Source: Pycnococcus provasolii (taxonomy: Eukaryota; Chlorophyta; Pseudoscourfieldiophyceae; Pseudoscourfieldiales; Pycnococcaceae). Taken from it: a stretch of 64,000 nt of DNA. A program made the position numbers and the translations under genes. The notes beneath the pieces are model-generated. The model saw only the letters and a list, made by a program, of their open reading frames with translations, was not told where the DNA came from and made no database searches. Location of the stretch: assembly GCA_938743325.2 (NCBI GenBank), contig OW568893.1:476512-540511 (forward strand). Direction: 5' to 3'. Shown here piece after piece: positions 27,828-38,377 of the stretch (the stretch's first letter is position 1; the number at the start of each line of letters is the position of its first letter).

Positions 27828-30347
27828 ATGAAGGTGCCCTCCACCTCCGCATCCGCCGGTGGTGAGGGTGGTGAGGGTGAGGGTCCTGCTTCGTTGCAAC
27901 GACCTGCGTTTCAAGGACCGGCGTCTCCAACTGCGGCCAGTGCACAGCCTCCCCAGCAGCAGCAGCAGCAGGCGGCAGCAGCAGCAGCAGCAGCAGCAGC
28001 TCACACGACACAGTCCATCATCACGACGCGAAAGGCCAAGGCACTCCTGCCGCCGGAGGAGCAGTCCGCCGCAGCTGGGGCGACGCCGCCTCCCACCAAG
28101 GCGTCGAAGAACGCCGCGGCGCGCAGCCAAACGCTCACGCAAGCGCAGCCACCAGGCTCGGCGCCACCTCTGCACGAGTTCCCAAGCGCCAACGCGTTTC
28201 TGGACGCGCTCGCAACCAAGCTGACTGCGATCGACAGCGACGGCTTCTTCGCGGCGCCCGTCACGGACGAAATTGCACCCGGATACTCCGCCGTCGTCTC
28301 GCGTCCGATGGACCTTGGCACGATGCGCACGAAGCTCTCCGGTGGGACGTACACGCACTGGAACCAGCTCAACGCAGACTTTGACCTCATGTGCAACAAC
28401 GCGTTTGCGTACAACGACAAGAAGTCCGTCGTGCACCGCGCCGCACTGAACCTGCAGCGCTCTGGGAAGCGCATCCTGCAGCTCTGGGAACTGCAGGGAA
28501 GGAAGGCACTCGCCGTTCAGATGAACGAACGGGGAATCGCGTGGACGGCACCGGATGTCACGGCGTCGACGGATCGTCGTGTCGACGTGGGTGCGAAGAA
28601 CGACCCGTTCACCGAGGAAATTAAGGCACCGGTCGCGGCACCGCCGTCGTTCGCCGAAGCGAAAGCGGCGGCGGATGCTGCCATCGCCGCCGCTGCCGGT
28701 GCGGTGCAGCCGCGCATCGTCGTCGAGCGTCTCAGTCGTCCGAAGCGCGAACCAAGTGATCCGCAGATCAGAACGGTGCCGTCGTCCACGGCAGCAACAG
28801 CAGCAGCAGAAGAAGAAGAAGCGGCAGTACACATGGACGATGACGACGTGCGACCACCACCATCGACCATACACGACTCTGCCAACGCCGACGCCGACGC
28901 AGCAGATGCATCAGCAGAAGAAGCAGCAGCAGCAGCAGATGTTGCACCACCACCGTTACAAACATCGTCAGAACCGCCAGCACAACCATCATCAGAACCT
29001 CCAGCACAACCAGCAAATCCACCACCCACCACTACCACGAAATCGCAACCACCACCTGCACAAACATGCAACGGGAGATCGTCCGCACGTGCAAGGCGTG
29101 CACCATCGGCGATGGCGATGTACGATACGGCACATCACCCTCTTCTGAATAAACACAACAAGAAGGAGAAGGAGACGGCCGCCAACGCCACCACGGGTGG
29201 TGCAGAAGCAAAGCAGGAACTGCCTGCACCTGCACCTGCACCTGCGCCCGCGCCCGCACCGAAGAAGGCTGCCAGACATCAAACGAAGCAACAACAACAA
29301 CACAACAAACATTGCCTCACCGCCGCGAAAGGAGAAGATCACAAAGCAGCGAAGTCCAAAAACGCAAAGGCAGCGGCGGCGGCGGCGGCGGCGGCGGCAG
29401 CAGCGGCAGTGGCAGCAGCTGCAGCTGCAGCTGCGGCGGCTGCGGCAAAGGCGAAGGACGATCTGGCCAGCAAAGAAAAGGGAATGCCATCGCCCAAGCC
29501 GAAGGAATTGCCCGCACACCTCATGTTGCACGAATCAGAAATGGAACCTGTGGAGCCAATTGGGTGTGACCTCGACGACGAGCTCGCTGTGTGCGCCGTG
29601 CGCACGATTGGGCAGGCTGATGCGCTGCTAAGAGACATGGCAAGCTACGAGCGCGAGCTGCTAGCATCTTCGGACGTTGCAGCGCAGGCTGTCGCGGAGG
29701 CGGACGCGATTGCGGCGAAGGAGGAAGATATTGCGGCGCGAGCACGTGCCGCCGCCGCCGCCACGGCTGCCCGCGAGGCTGCGCGCATCGCCGCGCGGGA
29801 GCAGAAGGCGCTTGCGGCGCAGGCGGCGCGCAGCGCAAAGCTTGCAGCCAAGCAGCTTAAACAGGCTGCTAAGCCTAAGCCGCCGGCGCCGTCGACCGCC
29901 GCAACCGCGGCGGCGACTGCAGCTGGTGGGACTACGCCACGGGACGGCGCGGTGACGACCACATCGACGGCACGGAAAAGACGGCGTGAGCCTGACATTG
30001 GCGAGATTGTTCTGACGGGCGGTGCCCTCGGTGGCGGTCCTTCGCGCATCGAGTCCATCAAGGCTGTTGACATCGTCACGCCCGGCGTTCGCTCGGTGGA
30101 GCCTCCCGAGGAGCGCATCAAGCGCATGAAGTTCGATCCGAGCAACCTTGCCGCGTCGCATTTGGACGATTCCTTTTACCAGCGTCTGCATGCGCCACAT
30201 GAGAAGGCTGAGCGAGAGAGATACAGCGCAGCCATCTCGTCGGGTCGCCGAGGCGCCGCTGGTGGAGGCGGCGCCCCGCCGGCTGCAGCAGCAAACGCCA
30301 CCGCCACTACCACCGCCGCCGCTGCTAACGCCGCAAACAACGTGTAA
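27828..30347 (+). CDS. BRD7/BRD9-like bromodomain protein
   Basis: An 839-residue protein from ATG 27828. After Gln- and Ala-rich low complexity, a bromodomain (~117-220) is clear: FFAAPVTDEIAPGYSAVVSRPMDLGTM, TYTHWNQLNADFDLMCNNAFAYN, with the acetyl-lysine-binding Asn196 preceded by Tyr195. The domain and following sequence resemble BRD7/BRD9 and plant BRD proteins, which are subunits of SWI/SNF remodelers. The rest is dominated by poly-Ala (encoded by GCG/GCA runs), Pro/Gln tracts and a Glu/Ala/Arg coiled-coil-like helix (~640-740), ending in a Gly/Ala tail. The C-terminal segment with RREPDIGEIVLTGG and EERIKRMKFDPSNL may be a second conserved region. A nuclear chromatin reader is inferred. 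Confidence 0.82.
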   Translation: MKVPSTSASAGGEGGEGEGPASLQRPAFQGPASPTAASAQPPQQQQQQAAAAAAAAAAHTTQSIITTRKAKALLPPEEQSAAAGATPPPTKASKNAAARSQTLTQAQPPGSAPPLHEFPSANAFLDALATKLTAIDSDGFFAAPVTDEIAPGYSAVVSRPMDLGTMRTKLSGGTYTHWNQLNADFDLMCNNAFAYNDKKSVVHRAALNLQRSGKRILQLWELQGRKALAVQMNERGIAWTAPDVTASTDRRVDVGAKNDPFTEEIKAPVAAPPSFAEAKAAADAAIAAAAGAVQPRIVVERLSRPKREPSDPQIRTVPSSTAATAAAEEEEAAVHMDDDDVRPPPSTIHDSANADADAADASAEEAAAAADVAPPPLQTSSEPPAQPSSEPPAQPANPPPTTTTKSQPPPAQTCNGRSSARARRAPSAMAMYDTAHHPLLNKHNKKEKETAANATTGGAEAKQELPAPAPAPAPAPAPKKAARHQTKQQQQHNKHCLTAAKGEDHKAAKSKNAKAAAAAAAAAAAAAVAAAAAAAAAAAAKAKDDLASKEKGMPSPKPKELPAHLMLHESEMEPVEPIGCDLDDELAVCAVRTIGQADALLRDMASYERELLASSDVAAQAVAEADAIAAKEEDIAARARAAAAATAAREAARIAAREQKALAAQAARSAKLAAKQLKQAAKPKPPAPSTAATAAATAAGGTTPRDGAVTTTSTARKRRREPDIGEIVLTGGALGGGPSRIESIKAVDIVTPGVRSVEPPEERIKRMKFDPSNLAASHLDDSFYQRLHAPHEKAERERYSAAISSGRRGAAGGGGAPPAAAANATATTTAAAANAANNV

Positions 30348-30628
30348 GCTTCCGCTTTTCCTTTCTTTTTTCAGCCTAAAGTTACCAACTGCCCGTCATG
30401 CCATTGATTGGATCACTACCAGAGACTATGGTGACACCGTCCGCCGATGGATGTTTGCTCCCGACCATTTGGGTGGTCAGGCATGCACCCAGACCAACGG
30501 TTCAGGCAGTAGTACTACTAAATTCTACTCTGTCTCGCGCTCCCCTCTCCAGCACTCTCCGGCCGATTGCGATTTGGCGCCGTCGCGCTCGCCATATTCC
30601 TGCGGCCGCACATCCTGCGCCCGCCTGC

Positions 30629-32323
30629 ATGCCCGGCCTGCTGCCAACCATCAGCGGTGCCTCCTCTCTTGCGTCGCTCAAGAAGCCGTCCAAGGAGAAC
30701 TCGTCGCTCCCGCTGCCGCGGTGGATGGTCGCTCTAGCGTACCGCGTGCCCTTCATGTCTCAGCTGGCTCAGTCGCGCATGCCCCAGCTTGTTGTCCTGG
30801 CTTTGCTTCTCGCAACCTTGCTCTTTGCTTTTGGCGGCGGCGGATTCACAGCTTCAGGATCGTCTTCACACGATCGGCGAACGCACCATGACTCCACTAT
30901 GGGTCAAAGGTCGGCGGTCAGCACCGCTGACACGGTATCCGCCGTTTCGTCGTCGTCGTCGTCGTCGTCGTCGCACACCGGGGCACATGTGTCGAAGCCG
31001 CACCAAGCAAGTGCTCTTCCCACCGCCACAGTACGTTCGTCATCGTCGTCGTCGCCGTCTTCTGCCACCGCCTCGAAAGCTATGGACACTGTCGGCAAAA
31101 CTCCCGAGTTTGTGTACGGGGGCAAGTGGGCCTTGCACCGCTCGCACGCGTCACTCGACGCGGATACCACGCCTACGCCGTCGTGCCACGCCACAACGCT
31201 CGTGCACCTTCCACCTGGTAACCGCATTCTCATGGCCTGGTTTGGCGGCACGTTCGAGAGCGCGGAGGACGTCGCCATTTGGACCGCCATACGAGAGGCG
31301 GACGGCACGTGGGGCGAGCCCACGCGCGTCGCCAAGGTGTTCCGCAACGTTCCATACAACGGCAAGAACCTTCCCGGCGAGCCGCGGAGAGAAGGTGGCG
31401 AGCCGCACTGGAATCCCGTGCTGTTCTGCGCGGACGATGACGGAGTGTGCCACGGCACAATCCACCTGTACTTCAAGGTTGGGTGGAAGATCGCGCACTG
31501 GGAGACGTTCGTCGTCGCCAGCGACGACGGTGGAACGTCGTGGTCGGAGCCTGCCGAGCTCGTGCCAGGCGACCACACGGGCGGGCGCGGGCCGGTGAAG
31601 AACAAGCCAATCAAGCTCTCGGATGGCGCGTGGGTTTCGCCCGCGTCGCTCGAAAATCCTCTGCCAGGTCGACGTGGACACCAAGGGCCGGGTAAGGCGA
31701 ACCAGTGGCGCGCATTCGTCGACATATCCCGCGACGAAGGCCAGACGTGGCACGCGACGGAGCCCATATACCCCGCGGAGGTGGGCGTTGGCGTGATCCA
31801 GCCCACGCTGTGGGAGAGTTCGCCAGGGCACGTTCACATGATGCTGCGATCGTCGAAAGACATGACAAAACACCCGATGGCCATTTGGCGCTCCGACTCC
31901 AAGGACGGTGCGCGCACTTGGTCACCACCACATCGTGTCAGCCTGCCAAACAACAATGCCGGCTTGGATGTTGCACGCGTTCCGTCTGGCGCGCTCGTGC
32001 TCGTGTACAACCACCAACGCGAGGGACGCTATCCTCTGCGCCTCGCTCTTTCGGACGACAACGGCGCAACGTGGCCCGTCTGGATCAACATCGAGACGGA
32101 ACCTGGTGAAGTGAAGGGTTGGCACGAATTTTCGTACCCATCCATCGTTCCCTGGCCCACCTCGTTCGACGAGGAGGGCGTTAGCGTCAGCTACACGTGG
32201 CATAGGGTGCGCCCTGCATTCTTTGCCATCTCCGTCGCGGAGTTGCGCAGAAGGAGCGAGCATCGTGCGGCTTCCGGAGGTGGCGCGGATCATGCTGCAG
32301 CCAATCACCACCGCCACCCGTGA
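30629..32323 (+). CDS. Sialidase/BNR-repeat exo-glycosidase-like protein, Golgi-type membrane anchor
   Basis: I choose the ATG at 30629 (564 aa); the open frame extends to 30398 but only 50 bp from the bromodomain stop. A type II anchor (VVLALLLATLLFAFGGGGF) follows a short basic cytosolic tail, then a Ser-rich stem. The catalytic-like domain (~155-550) has the sialidase beta-propeller pattern: HATTLVHLPPGNRILMAWFGG, GEPHWNPVLF, PIKLSDGAWVSPASLE, and Asp boxes SDDGGTSW, SRDEGQTW and SDDNGATW. Proteins of this BNR_2 group in plants and algae are not proven sialidases. Location in the secretory pathway and action on glycans are inferred. The protein could instead be a lyase or hydrolase of another acidic sugar. 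Confidence 0.8.
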   Translation: MPGLLPTISGASSLASLKKPSKENSSLPLPRWMVALAYRVPFMSQLAQSRMPQLVVLALLLATLLFAFGGGGFTASGSSSHDRRTHHDSTMGQRSAVSTADTVSAVSSSSSSSSSHTGAHVSKPHQASALPTATVRSSSSSSPSSATASKAMDTVGKTPEFVYGGKWALHRSHASLDADTTPTPSCHATTLVHLPPGNRILMAWFGGTFESAEDVAIWTAIREADGTWGEPTRVAKVFRNVPYNGKNLPGEPRREGGEPHWNPVLFCADDDGVCHGTIHLYFKVGWKIAHWETFVVASDDGGTSWSEPAELVPGDHTGGRGPVKNKPIKLSDGAWVSPASLENPLPGRRGHQGPGKANQWRAFVDISRDEGQTWHATEPIYPAEVGVGVIQPTLWESSPGHVHMMLRSSKDMTKHPMAIWRSDSKDGARTWSPPHRVSLPNNNAGLDVARVPSGALVLVYNHQREGRYPLRLALSDDNGATWPVWINIETEPGEVKGWHEFSYPSIVPWPTSFDEEGVSVSYTWHRVRPAFFAISVAELRRRSEHRAASGGGADHAAANHHRHP

Positions 32324-32371
32324 ATTGGGGGGAATCATCGTGTATGATGTTTTGTTGCCCGCTTGACAACT

Positions 32372-32512
32372 TTAATTTTTTTTTAAGTAAAACAATTTAC
32401 GACTTACTACCCCGGCCGGGTCCGCGACGCTGGACGTCTGCGCGCTGACTGACCAGTACTTGAGTTTAGCGTCGAAGGTTCCGTTGAGGAGCAGCGGCGC
32501 CTTGGACGCCAT
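32372..32512 (-). CDS. Possible 46-aa small protein
   Basis: An ATG in good context (GGCCATGGCG) opens a 46-codon frame: MASKAPLLLNGTFDAKLKYW, a Ser/Ala stretch, and a basic AT-rich end. The first ~34 codons are GC-rich like real genes here, then composition changes at a GTAGTAAGT that could be a splice donor with no visible acceptor. No family recognised. It ends ~50 bp from the sialidase-like stop. It may equally be a gene remnant. Confidence 0.25.
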   Translation of the reverse strand: MASKAPLLLNGTFDAKLKYWSVSAQTSSVADPAGVVSRKLFYLKKN

Positions 32513-32919
32513 GGCCACAGACAGGTGGGCGTGAGATGACAGGGGTTGGTTGTAACGGCTGGAGAGGGCAGAGGGGAAGAATTGAGGGGAAGAGGGGAGG
32601 GCACTTCACAGTGACAAGTCTTGACCAGCTTCCTCACCGTCTCGCAGTGCCGGCCCCGCGGGAACTTGACCACCATTCATCATGGAAGGAAGGAAGGAAG
32701 GTAGGAAGGAAGGACGGCATTTGCAAAGGGAGCGGGACTCTTGCGAGTTGTGAGGGTCAAGGGGTTCCCTTCAGTTTAGGGGTTTCAGTTAGGGTTTTAA
32801 GTTAGGGCTAGGGGTTTCCAATCGGGTCTTTCTTCGGCGTTTTTCTGTGACTTGTTGTTCCCCCTCTTCTTCTGGAACATTGTTCTTCTCCTTGTTGTTG
32901 TTGTTGTTGATTTTTCCCC
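32513..32919. promoter_or_regulatory. Promoter region of TPR-AHA1 gene with AGGGTTTT cluster
   Basis: Contains GGAAGGAAGGAAGG repeats (about 32685-32712) and four G-rich motifs at 32774-32819 (TTTAGGGGTTTC, TTAGGGTTTT, TTAGGGCTAGGGGTTTCC), ~100-145 bp before the start codon. A TTG repeat precedes the ATG. No gene seen apart from the start of the possible small minus-strand ORF. Confidence 0.5.
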
Positions 32920-34668
32920 ATGGCAGACACCACATCAATGTTGCGCTCGGGCACGGGCACGGGCACGGGACTTTCCGTGGAAGATCATATAAGGAGAGAC
33001 CAGCAGAGAGACACGCTAATGCGCAACGAAGGCTTGATTGCGTCGGGCATGCTCTCGTTCGTCAACGCAGACGCAGGGAAGGGTGACGGCGGGTACGCAG
33101 CGGCGATGGCGAAACTCGCGCAGAACACAACGACGCGCGACTACACGAACGACTCGAACTTCTGCGAGAAAATCAAAGCGCTGTGGGGCCCAGACCCGTC
33201 AGACGTGCTCAGGAGACACGCGAACGACCCACGGTTCATGGCGGCGGTCATGGCACTCAACGGATACGACCTCGACGTCACGGAAGATGACTTGAGGAAG
33301 GCGGAGAAGGGCGGGCACGTCGCACCCACAGCCGCAGCACGCGCGACGGACGAGGAGAACATCGCGAAAACGATCAGCTCCGCGCCAACTGCAAGAAACG
33401 CGGGGCGGCTCTTCTTCGCCGAGGCGAACAGCAGGAAGAAGACTGTCAAGCAGCAGCCACGCCGGTGCCTGGAACTTGCGGCAGCGCTCTTCAAGCACGC
33501 CGCTCAGCTCGCGCGCGACGCGAAGTGGGGCGTCGAAGGCGACGATGAAACGACCAGCCTTGACGAGGTGGGAAACGTCGGAACGGAAGGTGGCGATCCC
33601 CGTGAAGCGCCGACGCCGGCTGAGCGCGACGCTTTTGTCGCAACGTGCATGTCGAATGCCGCGATGGCATTCCTCAAGCTGGAGAGATGGAAACTTGCCT
33701 CGGACGCGGCGCGTGAGGCGCTGAGTTCTCACGCAGACGACGTGCCAGCGCCAAACGCCAAGTACACATTTGCACGTGACAAGGCTCACTACCGCCTTGC
33801 AAAGGCTTGCGAGGCGCTCAGCGACCTTGACGGTGCCGCCGATCATATGGCGGCTGCAGCGTCATGCGCGTCTGCAGGCGTCGAAGCGGCGGCGGCGGCG
33901 GTGAGGGCGGACATGACCAAGTCCGCGCTCGTGCGGAGACAGCCGTACGCGTCGGCGGAAGTGAAGAAGCAGGTGAAGGATGCTGATGTACTGAAAAAGG
34001 AGGCTGCGACGCTCGCCGAGAAGCGCAGTGCTCGCGACGAGTCGAGGAGAACGCGCGCTCCCGACGCGATGACCGCGGGACTTAGGGGAGGCGGCGTCAT
34101 GCTGCACTCTGCGTCCGACGCAAAGAAGATGGAGGAAACGCCTCGTATCGTGGAGGTTTCTGACGGCGGCGGCGATGACGACAAGAATGGTGTCGACCAG
34201 CAGCTCGCGAGCGCGTACTCCCAGGGAGTGTCGCGTGAAGTGGACTGGTCGCATTTCCTTCGTCAGCTCATTGGCAAGGCATTCGATGGTGCATGTCACG
34301 ACTTTGGCGACGGCGCGATTCGCGTCACTGGCGTGGACTGGCACGCTTACGACGGCCACGCGAGCATTCAGGAGAAGCGTGGCCGTCGCAGTCTGTTCTA
34401 CGAGCTTGACGTCATGCTTGATTGGGTTGCGGAGAGTCGTCGTGGCGATGATGCCAAGATGCAGGGTAAGCTCCGGCTGTACAACGTGGCGCAGGACACG
34501 ACGTACGAGCCTGGCGGCGACCCAGACAAGTGCTACATGTACAGCGTGGGCATGCGACCTGCGACGAGCGCGTTTGAGAGGGCGGTTGCCGAGAATGCCG
34601 AGGAGCTGTTCCACGTCGTGTGCGAACGCGTTGGTGTGAACGTCATCTCCCAGCTCGTGCTCAAGTGA
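32920..34668 (+). CDS. TPR-like co-chaperone with C-terminal AHA1 N-domain
   Basis: The ATG at 32920 (CCCCATGGCAGAC) gives 582 residues. An N-terminal helical part with CEKIKALWGPDPSDVLRRH...DPRFMAAVMALNG looks like an STI1-type DP segment. A middle helical region (~155-340) has TPR-like features (CMSNAAMAFLKLERWKLASDAAREAL, KAHYRLAKACEALSDLDGA). Residues ~425-575 match the N-terminal domain of AHA1, the activator of Hsp90 ATPase: VDWSHFLRQLIGKAF, IQEKRGRRSLFYELDVMLDWV, GKLRLYNV. The protein is therefore probably a cytosolic Hsp90/Hsp70 co-chaperone combining client or chaperone docking with ATPase stimulation. It converges with the SET gene across 67 bp. Confidence 0.78.
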   Translation: MADTTSMLRSGTGTGTGLSVEDHIRRDQQRDTLMRNEGLIASGMLSFVNADAGKGDGGYAAAMAKLAQNTTTRDYTNDSNFCEKIKALWGPDPSDVLRRHANDPRFMAAVMALNGYDLDVTEDDLRKAEKGGHVAPTAAARATDEENIAKTISSAPTARNAGRLFFAEANSRKKTVKQQPRRCLELAAALFKHAAQLARDAKWGVEGDDETTSLDEVGNVGTEGGDPREAPTPAERDAFVATCMSNAAMAFLKLERWKLASDAAREALSSHADDVPAPNAKYTFARDKAHYRLAKACEALSDLDGAADHMAAAASCASAGVEAAAAAVRADMTKSALVRRQPYASAEVKKQVKDADVLKKEAATLAEKRSARDESRRTRAPDAMTAGLRGGGVMLHSASDAKKMEETPRIVEVSDGGGDDDKNGVDQQLASAYSQGVSREVDWSHFLRQLIGKAFDGACHDFGDGAIRVTGVDWHAYDGHASIQEKRGRRSLFYELDVMLDWVAESRRGDDAKMQGKLRLYNVAQDTTYEPGGDPDKCYMYSVGMRPATSAFERAVAENAEELFHVVCERVGVNVISQLVLK

Positions 34669-34735
34669 AGAAGATTTGTTGTTGCATGCGTTTGAAGAAT
34701 TTGTAACAATACATAAAGTATATACAGCACATACA

Positions 34736-35692
34736 CTACAGGCCTTCCGGCACGAATCCGAAGTTCACCCACGCGTTTTGTTTGGAGGTTCCTGTCGTGA
34801 CGTAGTCCAAGAACGCCTCATCACCTTTCTCCAGCTCGTTCAGGCTCGCGTTCATCGGCGTCAATCCAACCAGCTCGTCGCCTTCTCTTCTGATGAGAGG
34901 GTACGGCTTTGCGGCGCCGAAACTGTGATTGCACAAGTCAATAAAAGGAAGCAGGCCAACCTCAGCGCCGCCGCCAAACGCGCGACTTGAGACGTGAGCC
35001 ATCGACCATAGGACGTCCTCGACCGTCGCGCCGCACAGCACGCCACGAAACTCGTCGACGAGCTGCTCGGCATTCGCGCGCGCGCCTGTGGCGGCTTGTA
35101 TGGCTTGGTCAGCCGCTTCGTTGGGATCAGGAACGCCGACGTCGCGAGCAGCCATGACGACGTCTTCCTTGCTTGCGCTTGCTGCCAAGTAGAATCCCGA
35201 CGGAGGTTCGTCAGGTAAGCATGCGACGTATGCGCGGTAGAATGCCCTGTGAGCTTTCGCTCGTTCGCTTGCGAGCAGCATGGCTAGCACGAGTTCAGCG
35301 GGTAAGTTTTTCATTCTGAGCGCTCTTTGAGGCTGAAACTTCGCGAGGAGTGAAGCTGCAAACTCGTCGCGTGCCCTTGCTCCCGATAGAACGCACTTGG
35401 TTGGGATGGCTATCAAAGCGTCTTGTTCGTTGTTTTCGTTGGATTCGCAGCACACGACACCTCTCGTGTTTGTGGTGGTTGCGCGGTCGACAAGACGCAG
35501 GCTGGCGTGCACATGCCCGCCGTGTTCGTGTATCCAAGCGCGCAGGTCGTTGTCCACCGCCGCGGTGGCGTCGCTTCTCTGGAGCGTGTAGACGCGTGCG
35601 CGCGTGTTTCCCGTTGCTCGCGCCAACGTTGTGCATCGGCGCCGCGTCACCGCCGCACCTCCGGCGGCCCTCCTACGTGTAGAGTTGGACAT
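34736..35692 (-). CDS. SET-domain protein lysine methyltransferase (RLSMT/SETD-like)
   Basis: 318 residues from the ATG at 35692. An Arg/Thr-rich leader (1-45) may target an organelle. The split SET domain has the hallmarks of the Rubisco LSMT/SETD3/SETD6 group: AIPTKCVLSGARARDEF, LPAELVLAMLLASERAK, a long helical insert, VSSRAFGGGAEVGLLPFIDLCNHS (the S-adenosylmethionine and NHS motif) and a closing WVNFGFVPEGL. The Rubisco-binding/substrate domain that normally follows is missing; the protein stops at the end of SET, shorter than plant RLSMT (~480). Known targets are Rubisco large subunit and aldolase, but the substrate here is unknown. The upstream region carries CGGGGTT motifs. Confidence 0.78.
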   Translation of the reverse strand: MSNSTRRRAAGGAAVTRRRCTTLARATGNTRARVYTLQRSDATAAVDNDLRAWIHEHGGHVHASLRLVDRATTTNTRGVVCCESNENNEQDALIAIPTKCVLSGARARDEFAASLLAKFQPQRALRMKNLPAELVLAMLLASERAKAHRAFYRAYVACLPDEPPSGFYLAASASKEDVVMAARDVGVPDPNEAADQAIQAATGARANAEQLVDEFRGVLCGATVEDVLWSMAHVSSRAFGGGAEVGLLPFIDLCNHSFGAAKPYPLIRREGDELVGLTPMNASLNELEKGDEAFLDYVTTGTSKQNAWVNFGFVPEGL

Positions 35693-36553
35693 TCGGCCAA
35701 TTCTAAAATCCGAAAGTCTGAATTTCTGGTGGTGGGACCTATGAGTAGTTCGGGGTTGGTTCGATCAGCACCTCGAAGTTCGGGGGTTATTACCAAACAG
35801 CACCCAACAAAGATCCATGGTCATGGAGGGTGCGTCCGTCGATGGGGACATAATAGTCTACTAATATGAGAGCGACGTCTAACGGTGCCGTCGACGAGTC
35901 CAGACCAAAGAAGAAGAAGCAGACAGCAGGGAGGCATTGCGTGAGGAACATGTGCGTCGAACGGTCCCTTCACTCGCATATTTTATTGACCAAGGAGAGC
36001 CGTGTGCCCTTCTTTGTCTTGAGTCCAAAGTGCTGCTGGCTGGCCTCCTTCGGCAGTTCCCTGAAAGGGCAAGGGAGCGAGGGAGGGAGGGAGCGCAGAG
36101 CAGGTGCACATTGCCATAATAAGGCGAAGCGAAGGCTCATCAGGAAGCGCCGAAGAACCACCACAGAGATTGCATTGTTGCGAATATTCGCATGGGAACG
36201 GGTGCTCATGTGTAGTCCTACTACCCTACGAAGTACGACGTTGGCCGGCCGCGTGCTGTGCTCTAATAGACTAGTTAAGGTCGTGCAAGCCCCCTCTCTT
36301 CTCTTCTCTTTGCTCTCTCCCTGGAAAGAAAAGAGAAAAGAAAGAACAAGGGCCTCTTCTTCCTTCTTCTTCAAAGGCCAACCCTTCCCAGTTTCATGAA
36401 GTGGTCTCCCAAGACAGAAGTCTTCTTGGCGCGCGCGTCTCCTCCTCCTCCTCCTCCTCCCTCCCCTTCTCAGCCTCCCTTTCATTCTGCACTTCGCCGT
36501 CCTTAACCGGCCTACTTCGCTCTCCTTAAGCTTACTCAACAACTACCACAACA
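35693..36553. other. Divergent region: SET promoter and alpha-tubulin promoter/5' leader
   Basis: CGGGGTT at 35750-35757 and CGGGGGTT at 35781-35788 lie within 100 bp of the SET start. The tubulin-proximal part (36290-36500) is pyrimidine-rich (TCTTCTCTT, CCTCCTCC), typical of a highly transcribed promoter and 5' leader. Frames open at 35866-36399 (+) and 35970-36542 (-) look non-coding. Confidence 0.5.
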
Positions 36554-38223
<1,670 letters not shown>

Positions 38224-38377
38224 ATGCTCTCGCTTCGTCTCGCTTAGCTCTACGCTTTGCTCAAGAAGGTGACTGGTGATTTCGGTAGCTCCGTGAGGCC
38301 ACCAAAGCTGGCCTTGACCTGCGCGTTTTTAAACTGTGCAACGGACTCTTTTTTTTTTCCTCATGAATGAATGAAAA

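Noticed and set aside
30398-30628. N-terminal extension of the sialidase-like protein
   Set aside because: The ATG at 30398 is only 50 bp from the preceding stop and the added residues look like leader sequence; the ATG at 30629 leaves room for a promoter.
32407-32676. 89-aa minus-strand ORF near 32.5 kb
   Set aside because: Pro/Arg/Ser-rich with no family match; the overlapping 46-codon ATG frame is a better, though still weak, candidate.
35866-36399. ORF in the SET/tubulin spacer (177 aa)
   Set aside because: Low-complexity basic sequence overlapping an opposite-strand ORF of equal quality; better explained as promoter and leader DNA.
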